Shown here piece by piece: positions 35,657 to 45,321 of a stretch of 64,000 nucleotides of DNA. Under the pieces are notes generated by a model. The model did no database searches and was not told the origin of the DNA. It saw only the letters and a program-made list of their open reading frames with translations. The number at the start of each line of letters is the position of its first letter. Position 1 is the first letter of the stretch. The stretch comes from Boesenbergia rotunda (taxonomy: Eukaryota > Streptophyta > Magnoliopsida > Zingiberales > Zingiberaceae), in the NCBI GenBank assembly GCA_024364735.1, contig JAGFNQ010002304.1, positions 320,650 to 384,649 of the forward strand, in the 5' to 3' direction. A program made the translations under genes and the position numbers.

Positions 35657-35922
35657 GGAATTAAAGTGTCATAATATAAAGTTAACATTTCTTGTAAAAC
35701 TTCTAATTTAAATCTAGGATCTAAAGCAAATGCAATTAAATAAATTTCAGGCATAAAATAAAAATATTTTTCCCATTTAGTTTTCATAGCTAATATGCAA
35801 GAAGTTAAAGTTTCATTATTGATATGTTCATTTAATACTAATACTATACTAGAAAAATTCACTAAAATTAAATGAGCAGTGGGATAAGAGACACCGAAAA
35901 GTTGTTCAGTTGCATCGTTAAA
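35657..35922 (-). pseudogene. hAT transposase, central part (split pseudogene)
   Basis: Minus-strand frame with YFYFMPEIYLIAFALDPRFKLE, the ALDPR(Y/F)K motif of hAT transposases, preceded by FNDATEQLFGVSYPT. It continues in frame into 26450 when element G is removed. Upstream it is cut by element C at 35923. The rest of the transposase, including the BED finger, was not found on the far side of C. Confidence 0.85.
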
Positions 35923-37156
35923 TGTTGGATCGAGAAAAACGATAGAAGGGGGGGGGGGTGAATATCATTAAAACTTTTTTGGATTAAGGAAAGAGAAAAT
36001 GAAGCAGAAACAAAACAATCACACAGAAACACAAGTATTTTACTTGGCTCGGAGTCGCGGTCGGCTCCTATTTTAAGGCCCACGGTTCTTGACCGTTTAC
36101 TTTGGGTAATTCTATAATCGCGCAAAAGATTTACAAATTTCAGTACAAGAATATTGCAGTAAATGAAAAGAGCTACACTTTTCGTTACCGATGCCCGATG
36201 TGGATCGTACTTCGGAGAAGAGTGGCATTGTCGGCGCTGGAAACTCGAAATCGGAGTTTGCCGGAGCAGAGCGCTTGAATGAAAAGCTTTGGAGCATTAG
36301 AAAGTTGTGTTCTTGAAGCCTTGGGATCGAGCCCCTTTTATAGTACTCTATCGGGCGCCTGATGGGTTGGGGGCGCCTGACACGTGCCCTTCGATCCAGG
36401 AATCCTTATCCGCGGGCTCGGTCAGTGCTTATCCTCCCCACTTGGGCGCCTGAGCTGATGGGGGCGCCCATGAGCTCACGGGCGCCTGATCCTCCTTGGT
36501 TCAGTGGCTTCGCAACTGGTTTTTGGTTTTTGCCTTCACCCTTGGGCGCCCATATCCTTACGGGCGCCTGAGCCCACTCGGGTGCCTGACTCCATTCGGG
36601 CGCCTAGGCCCAGTGAAGAACCTTCACTTGTAGATGATCAGTCCTTTGACCCTGCAACTAAGGTCAGTCCCAAGAAACATAGTACGTAATAATTACAGCT
36701 GTAGCTGTCTTGGTTCTGACTTTGGGTCTCTCAAATGGAACCCTAGGTCGAACCGACGCCTACTGTTCCCTCGACGGGGAACGCGTCCTCTCCTACTCCT
36801 CTCAGGAGAGTTTACCTTTTGCCAACCGGCTCCTCCGGGTGGACTTTTGCCCGATCCACCTGACCAGGTCTTCGTGCCTAACTTCCGGTCAGGTCTTCGG
36901 TGCCCAGCCCCTTGCCAGGACTTCGTGCCCAATCCTCGACCAGGACTTCTTTGCCCGACTTCCGGTCAGGTCTTCTTGCCCAGTCCTTGACCAGGACTTC
37001 TTTGCTGAGCCCTTTGCCAGGACTTCTTGCCTAGTGTACCTAGGACTTCTTCCTGCACACTCAGTGAACAAAATTAGAACACAATAACATCTTAACTCTT
37101 GAACCCTTTGCTATGATCAAAACCCGGGTTTGACTTAGGTGCTGCCTGCACCAACA
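35923..37156 (-). mobile_element. 3' LTR of element C (1234 bp, minus strand)
   Basis: On the plus strand it begins tgttggatcgag and ends cctgcaccaaca. On the minus strand it carries the Sirevirus layout: repeated aagtcctggtc... units (about 36860-37060), a GGCGCC palindrome array (about 36355-36605) and TATAAAAG (plus 36335-36342). The 5' partner is 42841-43373. Confidence 0.9.
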
Positions 37157-38612
37157 ATCTCCCCCTTTTTGATTTATGGCAACCCGGTTCAAAAAGTTAA
37201 GTTTAAACAACAGGTAAATTAACAATTTTAATTTCCTCCCCTGGAAAAAATCTCCCCCTGAGTTTTTCAAACATTCATGGGGTTTTTCTAAGTCTTTGTT
37301 GAAAAGTTTTTCAGGTTTTCAATACTTAGAAAATTTTCAAGAAAAAAGATTTTTAAGTTAGAAACATTTTCCAAAATCTTTTGAGTTGGGCACTTAGAAA
37401 ATTTTCAGGAGAATTTTGAAATTCTCACTTAGAAAATTTTCCATCAAAAAATGTAGAGTAAGTACTTAGAATAATTTTTGAAAATAATTTTTGAGTTAAG
37501 TACTTAACATAATTTTCAAAACACTTAGTTTTTGCACTTTAGAAAAATTTTCTAAATTGATTTCAAGTAGTTTTAATACTTAGAAAAAAAATTTCCAAGA
37601 ACAATTTTGAATTTATAGTTTAGAAAAATTTTCCAGAAATTTTTTTGGAGTAAGTACTTAGAATATTTTTGACAAAAAAAGTTATCTTTCAAAAAAAACT
37701 TAAGTACTTAGAGAACTTTACTTTTTGTAAAAAGGAGATAAATATTTTCGAAAAAGAAATTTAATTTGAAAAAAACTTTAAATTTTAAAACATTCTTTTT
37801 CTCTCCTTTTCAATCTCTCCCCCTTTGCCATATATCAAAAAATATAACAAGAAAAAAATGAGTAGTAAAAGTAAGGTGTTGTACTGAACCAATTCTAAGT
37901 TTAAACTGGACCAAATCAATTTGAATTTCCTCTTTCGGGTTCTGTCTAACCCAGTTAGCTACTTACTAACTGTTATAAACAGTAGCTTTCGCTAGGGTTA
38001 GTCAAGTTAAGTGATATGATCAAGTTAGATTTTCTAAGCTTGTCACTTAACCTTATTACTGTTTAATTGGTATTTATTGCCCCAATTACTGCAGATGCAC
38101 TGACTTAAAGCATCTTGAATCAAGGCATAGACCTAAGCATCTCAACCTAGTCTAGGTTATCAATCAAAAGTACCCTAATGTGCTTGTGAGATGCTGGCTT
38201 CTAGATCTATAGTGCATGCAGTTCTAGGGTTAGGGCCTAGGCTAAGTCCATTTGCGAAAAAAGTCCTAGTTTTGAAGGGGGGTAAGTTTTAAAAAAAACT
38301 AAGTCAGAAAATCATTTTAAATAAATAAACAAAATAGTAAAATGATTTTTCAAATTAAATAAGACATGAAACAGTTTTTTTAAAAAACATAAGTAGAGAA
38401 TTCCTATTCTACCAAGCATAACATCACAATTGACTAAGCATGCTAATTGAAAATGACATCATACAAATAAGTCAAATAAACCTAATAGATGGATAAGAGT
38501 CACTTGGTCAGCAGTAAGACCAGTCAAGTCAAGCCATAGTCAAATACATGTCAACCCTACTCAGTAGGGGTAGTCAAATAGTCAACAGTACAGCTGAAAA
38601 TGTCAATCTGAA
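37157..38612 (-). mobile_element. 3' non-coding region of element C with PPTs and AAGTACTT repeats
   Basis: The proximal PPT is 37157-37173 (minus aaaaagggggagat); further tracts lie near 37250 and 37810. Many copies of aagtactta and cttagaaaattttc lie at about 37320-37760, related to the array in element D (44590-45060). No ORF was supported. Confidence 0.75.
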
Positions 38613-39734
38613 CTAAGAGGAAGGGCCAGGATGGTGAGATGGGCCAGGCTGCCAGGATCGAAACAACGACATCATTTCGTTGTATCGTGCGTCGCTCGTC
38701 TCTTGATTGGCACGGATGGCGTCCATCTCCTCGATGTGATAGGCCTCGACCTCCTCCCTAAGACTGTGTAACTCCGTCTATAATGATGTGATACGCTGGT
38801 CGGTAGTCAGTGGGGGTGGCTCCTATAACTGCTCATTGATCTCGGCTGCGAGATCAGCTATGTCTACCTCCACCTCCTCGTCGGAGTCATCCTGTCGTCT
38901 GGCTCTCTCTCGTCTCCACGCTAGTACCCCCGTGGCCGATACATCTATCCCCGCTAAAGAAAAGTTTCTAATCCCTATCTCGTCGAACTCGGTCATCGAA
39001 ATAATCTCTCTGGCAATGATGTCACGACCGTGGTGGTGAAGAAGAGCGGTGATGACATGGCAGTAAGGCGTACGAACTCGATCGTGTGTGGATACACTCG
39101 AGGCGTAAATGATGGTACGGAATATGTGGAGACCTATGTCGATGTCAAGCTGATGAATCATGGCATAGAGTAAGAAGGTGTGAAATGGTCGCATGGTCGC
39201 GACATCTCGAGTGGTAAGCGGGAGAACACAGCGAACTATCACTCGATAAAGGACATAATCTTGAACTCGGAGGTCTACCGACTGAAATCGCCGAGCTAAC
39301 GGGTTTCACACATCTCCAAAGAAATAAGAGTAGAGCGTGTCTAACGTAATGTGCGAATAGGGGGGTGCGAAGGGAGGGTCTGCCGGAGGATAACAAGAGA
39401 AAGTAGACTGCGATTGTCGAAGTCTGAGAAATCGATTGAACAAAGTCAGAGAAATGGTTAGGGGAGTGCCTTGTACTGTCGTAGTAAAGAGTAGGTCATT
39501 AATCTTGACAAGGTTGTTATAAAACTCTGCACATAGGGTTGAGTTTACCGGATGTGTACAGAAAACTAGGTGGTCTAGTTGGTAAAAGTTGATTGCGTCC
39601 ATTGCTAAGGGACATAATTGGGTGAAGAACCACCTGTTCAGAAAACTAGTCTTTATAGGCTTGTAGGTTGTTTGTGCAAATTTATTGAACAATTCTAGGT
39701 TGGGAAACCTCGGGTCGGGGCTAGGTTCGGCCAC
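38613..39734 (-). pseudogene. ORF2 of element C: PF20167-like plant transposon protein (in place of Pol)
   Basis: One frame of 374 codons with three premature stops (39304-39306, 38823-38825, 38778-38780) and a final TAG at 38613-38615. The first codon in this frame is GTG; an ATG at about 39758 is in another frame, so the true start is unclear. Residues about 20-260 (FLNRWFFTQL, INFYQLDHLVF, LCAEFYNNLVKINDL, VQGTPLTISLTLFNRFL, MIHQLDIDIGLHIF) resemble the 'putative plant transposon protein' family PF20167; this is from memory and not searched. Then follow FSLAGI...GVLAWRRERAR, an acidic stretch, a coiled coil (TELHSLREEVEAYHIEEMDA) and a P/G-rich tail. It shows no sign of protease, integrase or RT motifs. 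ORF2 of element B has the same architecture. Confidence 0.75.
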
Positions 39735-39894
39735 GGGGTTGGGTTGGGAGACGCGACATTTTCTAGATATTTAAAGAAAATAAAATTGCAATGATGCATT
39801 TAATGAATGATAAAATGAAATTGCAAAAGGAAGCATAAAATGATTGATACCGGGGCGACATTCTCGAAGTCAAGCATTTGAAGACTAGCAAGGA

Positions 39895-40215
39895 GGTCCG
39901 GGCGCCTTGGGAAGAAGAGGGTTGAAGGAGAGTTTTGATTTTGGTGTGGTAAGTGATGGGAGTCTCGGTGGCCTTATATAGGGGTTGGCCGGGCGCCCAG
40001 GAGGTCTCGGGCGCCCGAGTTCATTGGGGCGCCCGTAAGGTCATGGACGCTCGAGTCAGACTGTAGCTTTTCGACAGAATTGACTGCCTTGGACGAAGAG
40101 ACAGACTTGGGCGACCGACAGGTCATGGGCGCCCGGGTCAGAGGGGTAGGGTTGACAGCTTTTGCTGTCTCGGTCGAAGGGAAAGCTGGGGGCGCCCGAC
40201 AGGTCACGGGCGCCT
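39895..40215 (-). promoter_or_regulatory. GGCGCC palindrome array and TATA box upstream of ORF2 (element C)
   Basis: GGGCGCCC-type palindromes occur in pairs 15-25 bases apart (about 39983-40030, 40115-40135, 40188-40213). Next, on the minus strand, comes CCCCTATATAAGG (39973-39984). A single further GGCGCC follows near 39901. ORF2 begins about 240 bases downstream. The same order, palindrome pairs then TATA, occurs in the LTR of this element. Confidence 0.6.
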
Positions 40216-40961
40216 GATCCGACAGTAGTTTGACTATTGACCAGTTTGACCATTTGACCAGTTTTGACTATTTTGACCTAGTTTGACTCTTTTGAATAAC
40301 TAACAATTAGGTCAGTTAAGCCCTAATTTGCATGTTTTAGTATAAAAATAGATGAATTTTAATTAGATCCTAACCTTCTCGCCCAGTGTATGGTTATCAA
40401 TCATGTTAACCTTATGGGTTTTGTGAGACAGGTTTTAAATAGAAGTAAAGATTTTATTTTGAAAAATCATGATTGGTTTTGAAAAGTTAAATTAAATTTT
40501 AAAAACAATTAATTATGCTTTTAAATTTATTTTTGAAAACAATGGTTGAATCTAAGATTAATTGAAATCTGTGTTAGATTCAAATCTGACCATAGTAAAA
40601 TGAATTTGGTTTTCAATAATCGGCTTTCAGGTCTTTGTGAGACACTAGGCCTTCTTTGGCCGTAGCCTTATTGGATCATCAACCCTTTCCTTGACAAACC
40701 CTTTGATTGAAAATCCATCTTCAAGTTACTCTTTGAATGATTTTGGTCTAACTAGTTTGGATCTTGGATCGGTAGCTTCGGCTAGTTCCACCAAAATGGC
40801 TTTCCTAACGTACTATCATCTCACCTCCACTCAATACTATGTTGTTTAAATTTTAGTTAATCGGTTTAGTCCTTAATCTAACCAGTCCTAGGTCTAAGCA
40901 TGGTAAATTGCAGAAAGTAAATAAACAAGCAAGCATGCAATTTTTAAAATAACAAAAGAAT
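40216..40961 (-). mobile_element. Spacer between gag and ORF2 of element C
   Basis: AT-rich, with no ORF or Pol motifs. It resembles the internal non-coding sequence of element G near 30180-30420 (shared cgaaaaggttttgtcaagg-like and 'ggcctc...cgagagctggaagccgatta'-like stretches, read on opposite strands). Confidence 0.55.
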
Positions 40962-42614
40962 TTATTTAACTATAAAAATTGTTTTTAAGTTGGCTCCCTC
41001 TGGACTAAAGCCACGGTAGTGATTAGGCAAGATATGAATCTTGTCCTTGGGGATCCAATACTGGTTTGCTCTAGCTTGGTTGTTTAGGCAAAGTTTTGGT
41101 ACCCATGCCTGAACTTTGAGTCTAGATTGATTCAGTACAGCATAGTATGATCTTTGTCTAGTCTTGGTTCGATACCCTAACCCGGATCGATTTAGAACAG
41201 ACTTTTGTTTTCCAATGATCATGTCAAGACCCTTAGAACCCGAAGTGAATCGTTCTAAAGCTGCTCTAAGATCCTTGACTTGAGTTTTTAAGGAGGAGTT
41301 CTCTTTCTCAAGCTTTTCAACTTGAGTAGAGGTTCCTTCTTGAACCTTCTCAGTCAATGATCTAGATTCAGCTTCCTCTTTCAGGAGTTTTACTTCCTGT
41401 CGGAGGGACTCGACTCGAATTTTAGCTTTTGCCAAGTTACTAGATAGGTAAGCAATTAATTCTGCTAATTCAACTTTAGAGTAACCACTTAAAGTTATTT
41501 TGCCGTCCTCGGAAATTGTGAACTTTCCATCGTCCGGCTCCAATTCTGATCCAGTGTCGATGTCTTCCGAAGCAGTCAAGGCGAGCAGATTTGATTGTGG
41601 GGCCTCTTCTTCTTCTTCGGAGGAAGACTCGTCCCACGTTGCTTGAAGGGCCTTTTTCCTTCTTGTCTTCTTGGCTTCTTTCAGATTAGGGCACTCCGAT
41701 TTGTAGTGTCCCTTTTTGTTGCATTCGTAGCAGGTTACGTTGGATTTGGTCTTGGATGTTGATGGTTCAGCTAGATCTTCCTTCTTTCGGCTGACTTTTC
41801 TTCTGTTGGTCTGATGCTTCAGCTCCTTGTAGTAGTCCCGGGCTAGCCGAACTAGTATGGGTCGATCCCCTTCGCTGTCTTCTGAGTCTGAGTTAGAGTC
41901 AGACTCGTGTGCAGGTTGAGGCTTTTTCTTGGCCACCTTTCCTATTTTTCCTGTGAGAAAGGCAATACCTTTCTCGGCTAAGATGCAGTTAGTCTGCTCA
42001 TGTAATTCTAGTTCAGAAAATAATTCGTCTAATTTAATTTTGGAGAGGTCCCTAGAAACTTTGTAAGCATATACCATAGATGCCCACAAAGTATTTCTCG
42101 GGAAGGCGTTTAGGGTATACCTGATAAGGTCACGGTTTTCTACCTTGTGACCATTTGTATGTAGACCGTTCATCAGCTCCTGGATCCTGGCATGGAGCTG
42201 GGCTGCTGACTCGCCTTCGTTCATTTTGATGGTGTACAATTTGTTCAGCAGAAGGTCCCTTTTGCTAATTCGGGTGTCGGAAGTTCCTTCGTGCAATTCG
42301 ATCAACTTACTCCAGAGTTCCTTCGCACTGTTGAAGGGTCCCACCCGGTTCAGCTCTTCTTTGGTTAGTCCGCATTGAAGTGTCTGGGTCGCCTTTGCAT
42401 TAGCCTCGATCTTCTTTTTCAGCGAGGCATCCCATTCTGTGTAAGGCTGTGCCACTCCTTCAGCATTCTTCAGGATTTCCAAACCAGATTGGATTATGAT
42501 CCACATGTCCACCTGAGTTTTCAGGTGGGCCTCCATCCGACTCTTCCAGTAGGAGAAGTCTTCTCCACTGAAGAGTAGTGGCCTGGCTGTGCTGAAACCC
42601 TCTTGCATGGCCAT
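40962..42614 (-). CDS. Gag protein of element C (Sirevirus-like)
   Basis: A 550-residue open frame from ATG at 42614-42612. The longer frame reaches 42839, but the upstream part is leader. Gag forms the virus-like particle and binds element RNA. Residues about 10-110 fit DUF4219 (LLFSGEDFSYWKSRMEAHL). The UBN2 capsid domain runs to about 215 (SAKELWSKLIELHEGT, LLNKLYTIKMNEGES, YTLNAFPRN). The CCHC knuckle is CYECNKKGHYKSEC (C295, C298, H303, C308). An acidic stretch and a coiled coil (about 400-460) follow. The coiled-coil C-terminal extension is typical of Sirevirus Gag. The end (AWVPK, YWIPK) is where autonomous relatives run on into protease, but here the frame stops and no Pol follows. 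This is the only intact Gag in the window. Confidence 0.88.
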   Translation of the reverse strand: MAMQEGFSTARPLLFSGEDFSYWKSRMEAHLKTQVDMWIIIQSGLEILKNAEGVAQPYTEWDASLKKKIEANAKATQTLQCGLTKEELNRVGPFNSAKELWSKLIELHEGTSDTRISKRDLLLNKLYTIKMNEGESAAQLHARIQELMNGLHTNGHKVENRDLIRYTLNAFPRNTLWASMVYAYKVSRDLSKIKLDELFSELELHEQTNCILAEKGIAFLTGKIGKVAKKKPQPAHESDSNSDSEDSEGDRPILVRLARDYYKELKHQTNRRKVSRKKEDLAEPSTSKTKSNVTCYECNKKGHYKSECPNLKEAKKTRRKKALQATWDESSSEEEEEAPQSNLLALTASEDIDTGSELEPDDGKFTISEDGKITLSGYSKVELAELIAYLSSNLAKAKIRVESLRQEVKLLKEEAESRSLTEKVQEGTSTQVEKLEKENSSLKTQVKDLRAALERFTSGSKGLDMIIGKQKSVLNRSGLGYRTKTRQRSYYAVLNQSRLKVQAWVPKLCLNNQARANQYWIPKDKIHILPNHYRGFSPEGANLKTIFIVK

Positions 42615-42827
42615 TAAGAATTCTGAAATGACAAGAAACAACACAAAATCTTGTCCCAAGACTTGGTCTTGGATTAGTAGTGCGGGAATAAGACAATAAA
42701 AAAAATGATCGAGTGGTGTTGCACCAACCTCGATTAACGAGAAAAATTCGAAAGAAAATGAAATTAAAAATTTCGTAAAATCTGAAAAACTCCCAAATTG
42801 GTGGTTGCACCAAATTTGAGCCACCCA

Positions 42828-42838
42828 CTCTGATACCA
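42828..42838 (-). promoter_or_regulatory. Primer-binding site of element C
   Basis: The minus strand reads TGGTATCAGAG immediately inside the 5' LTR (which starts at 42841). Confidence 0.88.
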
Positions 42839-42840
42839 CT

Positions 42841-43373
42841 TGTTGGATCGAGAAAAACGATAGAGGGGGGAGGGGTGAATATCGTTAAAACTTTTTCGGA
42901 TTAAGGAAAGAGAAAATGCAGCGGAAACAAAACAATCACACAGAAACACAAGTATTTTACTTGGTTCAAAGTCACGGTTGACTCCTAGTCCAAGGCCCAC
43001 GGTCCTTGATGTTTACTTTGGACAATTCTATAATCGCGCAAAAGGTTTACAAATTTCAGTACAAGAATATTGTAGTAAATGAAAAGAGCTACACTTTTCG
43101 TTACCGACGCCCGATGTGGATCGTACTTCGGAGCAGAGGGTCGTCGTTGGCGCTGGAATCTCGAAATTGGAGTTTGCCGGAGCGGAGCGCTTGAACGAAA
43201 AGCTTTGGAGCGTTAGAAAGTTGTGTTGTTGAAGCCTTGGGGTCGAGCCCCTTTTATAGTACTCTATCGGGCGCCTGATGGGTTGGGGGCGCCTAACACG
43301 TGCCCTCTGATATGCGAATCCTTATCCGCGGGCTCGGTCAGCGCTTATCCTCCCCACTTGGGCGCCTGAGCTG
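42841..43373 (-). mobile_element. 5' LTR of element C, truncated
   Basis: It matches 35923-36455 of the 3' LTR at high identity, then stops at a junction within the GGCGCC array (43373/43374). Element D begins there on the opposite strand. About 700 bp of LTR is missing. Confidence 0.88.
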
Positions 43374-43894
43374 TTAAGGGCACCCTAAATGTAGGGATTT
43401 GGTATCCTAGGACTTCAACTTTTGATTTGTCAGGATATTCGGATTCTGACTACGCTGGTTGTAAATTAGATAGAAAGAGCACAAGTGGAAGCTGCCAACT
43501 ATTAGGAAATAGTCTAGTAAGTTGGTGCAGCAGAAAACAACACTGTGTAGCTCTATCCACAACTGAAGCTGAGTATGTAGCCTTAGGAGAGTGTGTAGCA
43601 TAACTTTTATGGATGATGCACACTCTTAAGGACTTCCAGCTCAACTACACCCAAACTCAGGTTTTTATTGACAACATAAGCTCAATTAATCTAACTAAAA
43701 ATCCAATCCAACATTCCAGAACTAAACACATAGAAGTCAAACATCACTTTGTAAGAGACCATGTAGCCAGGGGTGAAATAGTACTTAAGCATATAGACTC
43801 TAAATCTAACTTAGCTGACATATTTACTAAACCCCTACCTGAGTCTGAGTTCAGCTCACTAAGAAGGCAGTTAGGATTATGCTTGGTAGAATAG
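43374..43894 (+). pseudogene. Pol C-terminal fragment (RNase H) of Sirevirus-like element D
   Basis: It reads from about 43376: GTLNVGIWYPR, then GYSDSDYAGCKLDRKSTSG, LSTTEAEYVALGE, VFIDNISSINLTKNP, RTKHIEVKHHFVRD and SNLADIFTKPLPE. This is copia RNase H with its conserved Asp and Glu residues. One in-frame stop (TAA 43601-43603) and a normal end at 43892-43894. Everything upstream (protease to RT) is lost at the junction with element C. It is the only Pol remnant among the Sirevirus-like elements here. Confidence 0.9.
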
Positions 43895-45321
43895 GTTTAT
43901 TTTTTTGGTTTTCTTACTACTTTACTCATTTCAAAATCAGTTTTAAAGCAGTGTTTAAATGCTTTTAAAATCAGCTTTTATTCAGTTTTGAAAAGTTTTA
44001 AAATAAAATTTTTGACTTAGCTTTATTTTAAAACACCCCCTTCAAAACTAGGGCTTTTTCGCAAATGGACTTAGCCTAGGCCCTAACCCTAGAACTGCAT
44101 GCACCTATAGATTTAGAAGCCAGCATCTCACAAGCACCTTAGGGTACTTTTGATTGATAACTTAGAAAGGGTTGAGATGCTTAGGTCTTTGCCTTAATTC
44201 AAGATGCTTTAAGTCAGTGCATCTGCAGTAATTGGGGCACTAAATACAACTTACACAGTAATCAAGTTAAGTGTCAAGTTTAGAAAATCTAACTTGAACA
44301 GAACACTTAACTTGACTAACCCTAGCGAAAACTACTGTTTATAACAGTTAGTAAGTAGCTAATTGGGTTAGACAGGTCCCTAAAAGAGGAAATTGAAACT
44401 GATTTGATTTAATTCTCATCATGAATTGGTTCAGTACAGCAAAATCATGCAAGTTATTTCCTTTATGCAATTTAATTATTCTGTTTCTGCTATATTTATT
44501 TGTGTTTGATATATGGCAAAGGGGGAGAGATAGGAAAGGAGAGAGTTTAAAAATTTTTTCTCTAACTCTAAAAATCTCAAACTCTATCCTTTATTCAAAA
44601 AGTACTTAATTAAAATTTTCAAAAGTACTAAATTCTTCAAAAGTACTAAATTTTTCAAAAGTACTTAAGTTTTTCAAAACTTGTCTAAGTACTAAAGTTG
44701 TCTAAGTACTAAACTTTTCTAAGTACTTAAGTTTTTAAAGTTTCTAAGTACTTAAGTTTTTAAACTTTTCTAAGTACTTAAGTTTTTTTTAAAACTTTTC
44801 TAAGTACTTAAGTTTTTCAAAACTTTTCTAAGTTTTTCAAAACTTTTCTGAGTACTTAAGTTTTTCAAAACTTTTCTAAGTATTTCAAAACATTTCTAAG
44901 TACTTAAGTTTTTCAAAACTTCCCTAAGTACTCCTAAGTCTTAAGTTCTTCAAATTTCACTAAGTACGTTAAAACTTAAAGTTTTCAAAACTTCTTTGAG
45001 TACCTTAAACTTAAGGCATCAAAATTTTCCTTAGTACTCAAACTTAAGTTTTTCAGAATCCTTCTTAAGTTTTCTAAGTATTTAAACATAAATATTCTAT
45101 AAGTTCTCCAAAATAGACAATCAAAATTATTTTCTGTTGAAAATTATTCTAAGTAAAAATCCATCCTTAAACTTAGAATTTATTTTCAAAAACCCCACGA
45201 AGTTTTGAAAAAATCTATGGGGAGATTCCTTCCAGGGGGAGGGAACAAAATTTAATTTTTACTTGCTCTGATTAACTTAACTTTTTGAACCAGGGTTGCC
45301 ATAAATCAAAAAGGGGGAGAT
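43895..45321 (+). mobile_element. 3' non-coding region of element D with multiple PPTs
   Basis: No gene. PPT-like tracts lie near 44518 (aaagggggagaga) and 45235 (cagggggaggg), with the proximal one at 45309-45320 (aaaaagggggaga). Part of it (about 44040-44400) matches element C 37940-38260 on the other strand, showing that the two families are related. Confidence 0.8.
44590..45060 (+). repeat. Array of AAGTACTT(AAG) palindromic units
   Basis: About 15 imperfect copies of a 25-30-bp unit of the form ctaagtacttaagtttttcaaaacttt, each centred on AAGTACTT. It lies between the distal and proximal polypurine tracts. A related set is in element C (37320-37760). Confidence 0.85.
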
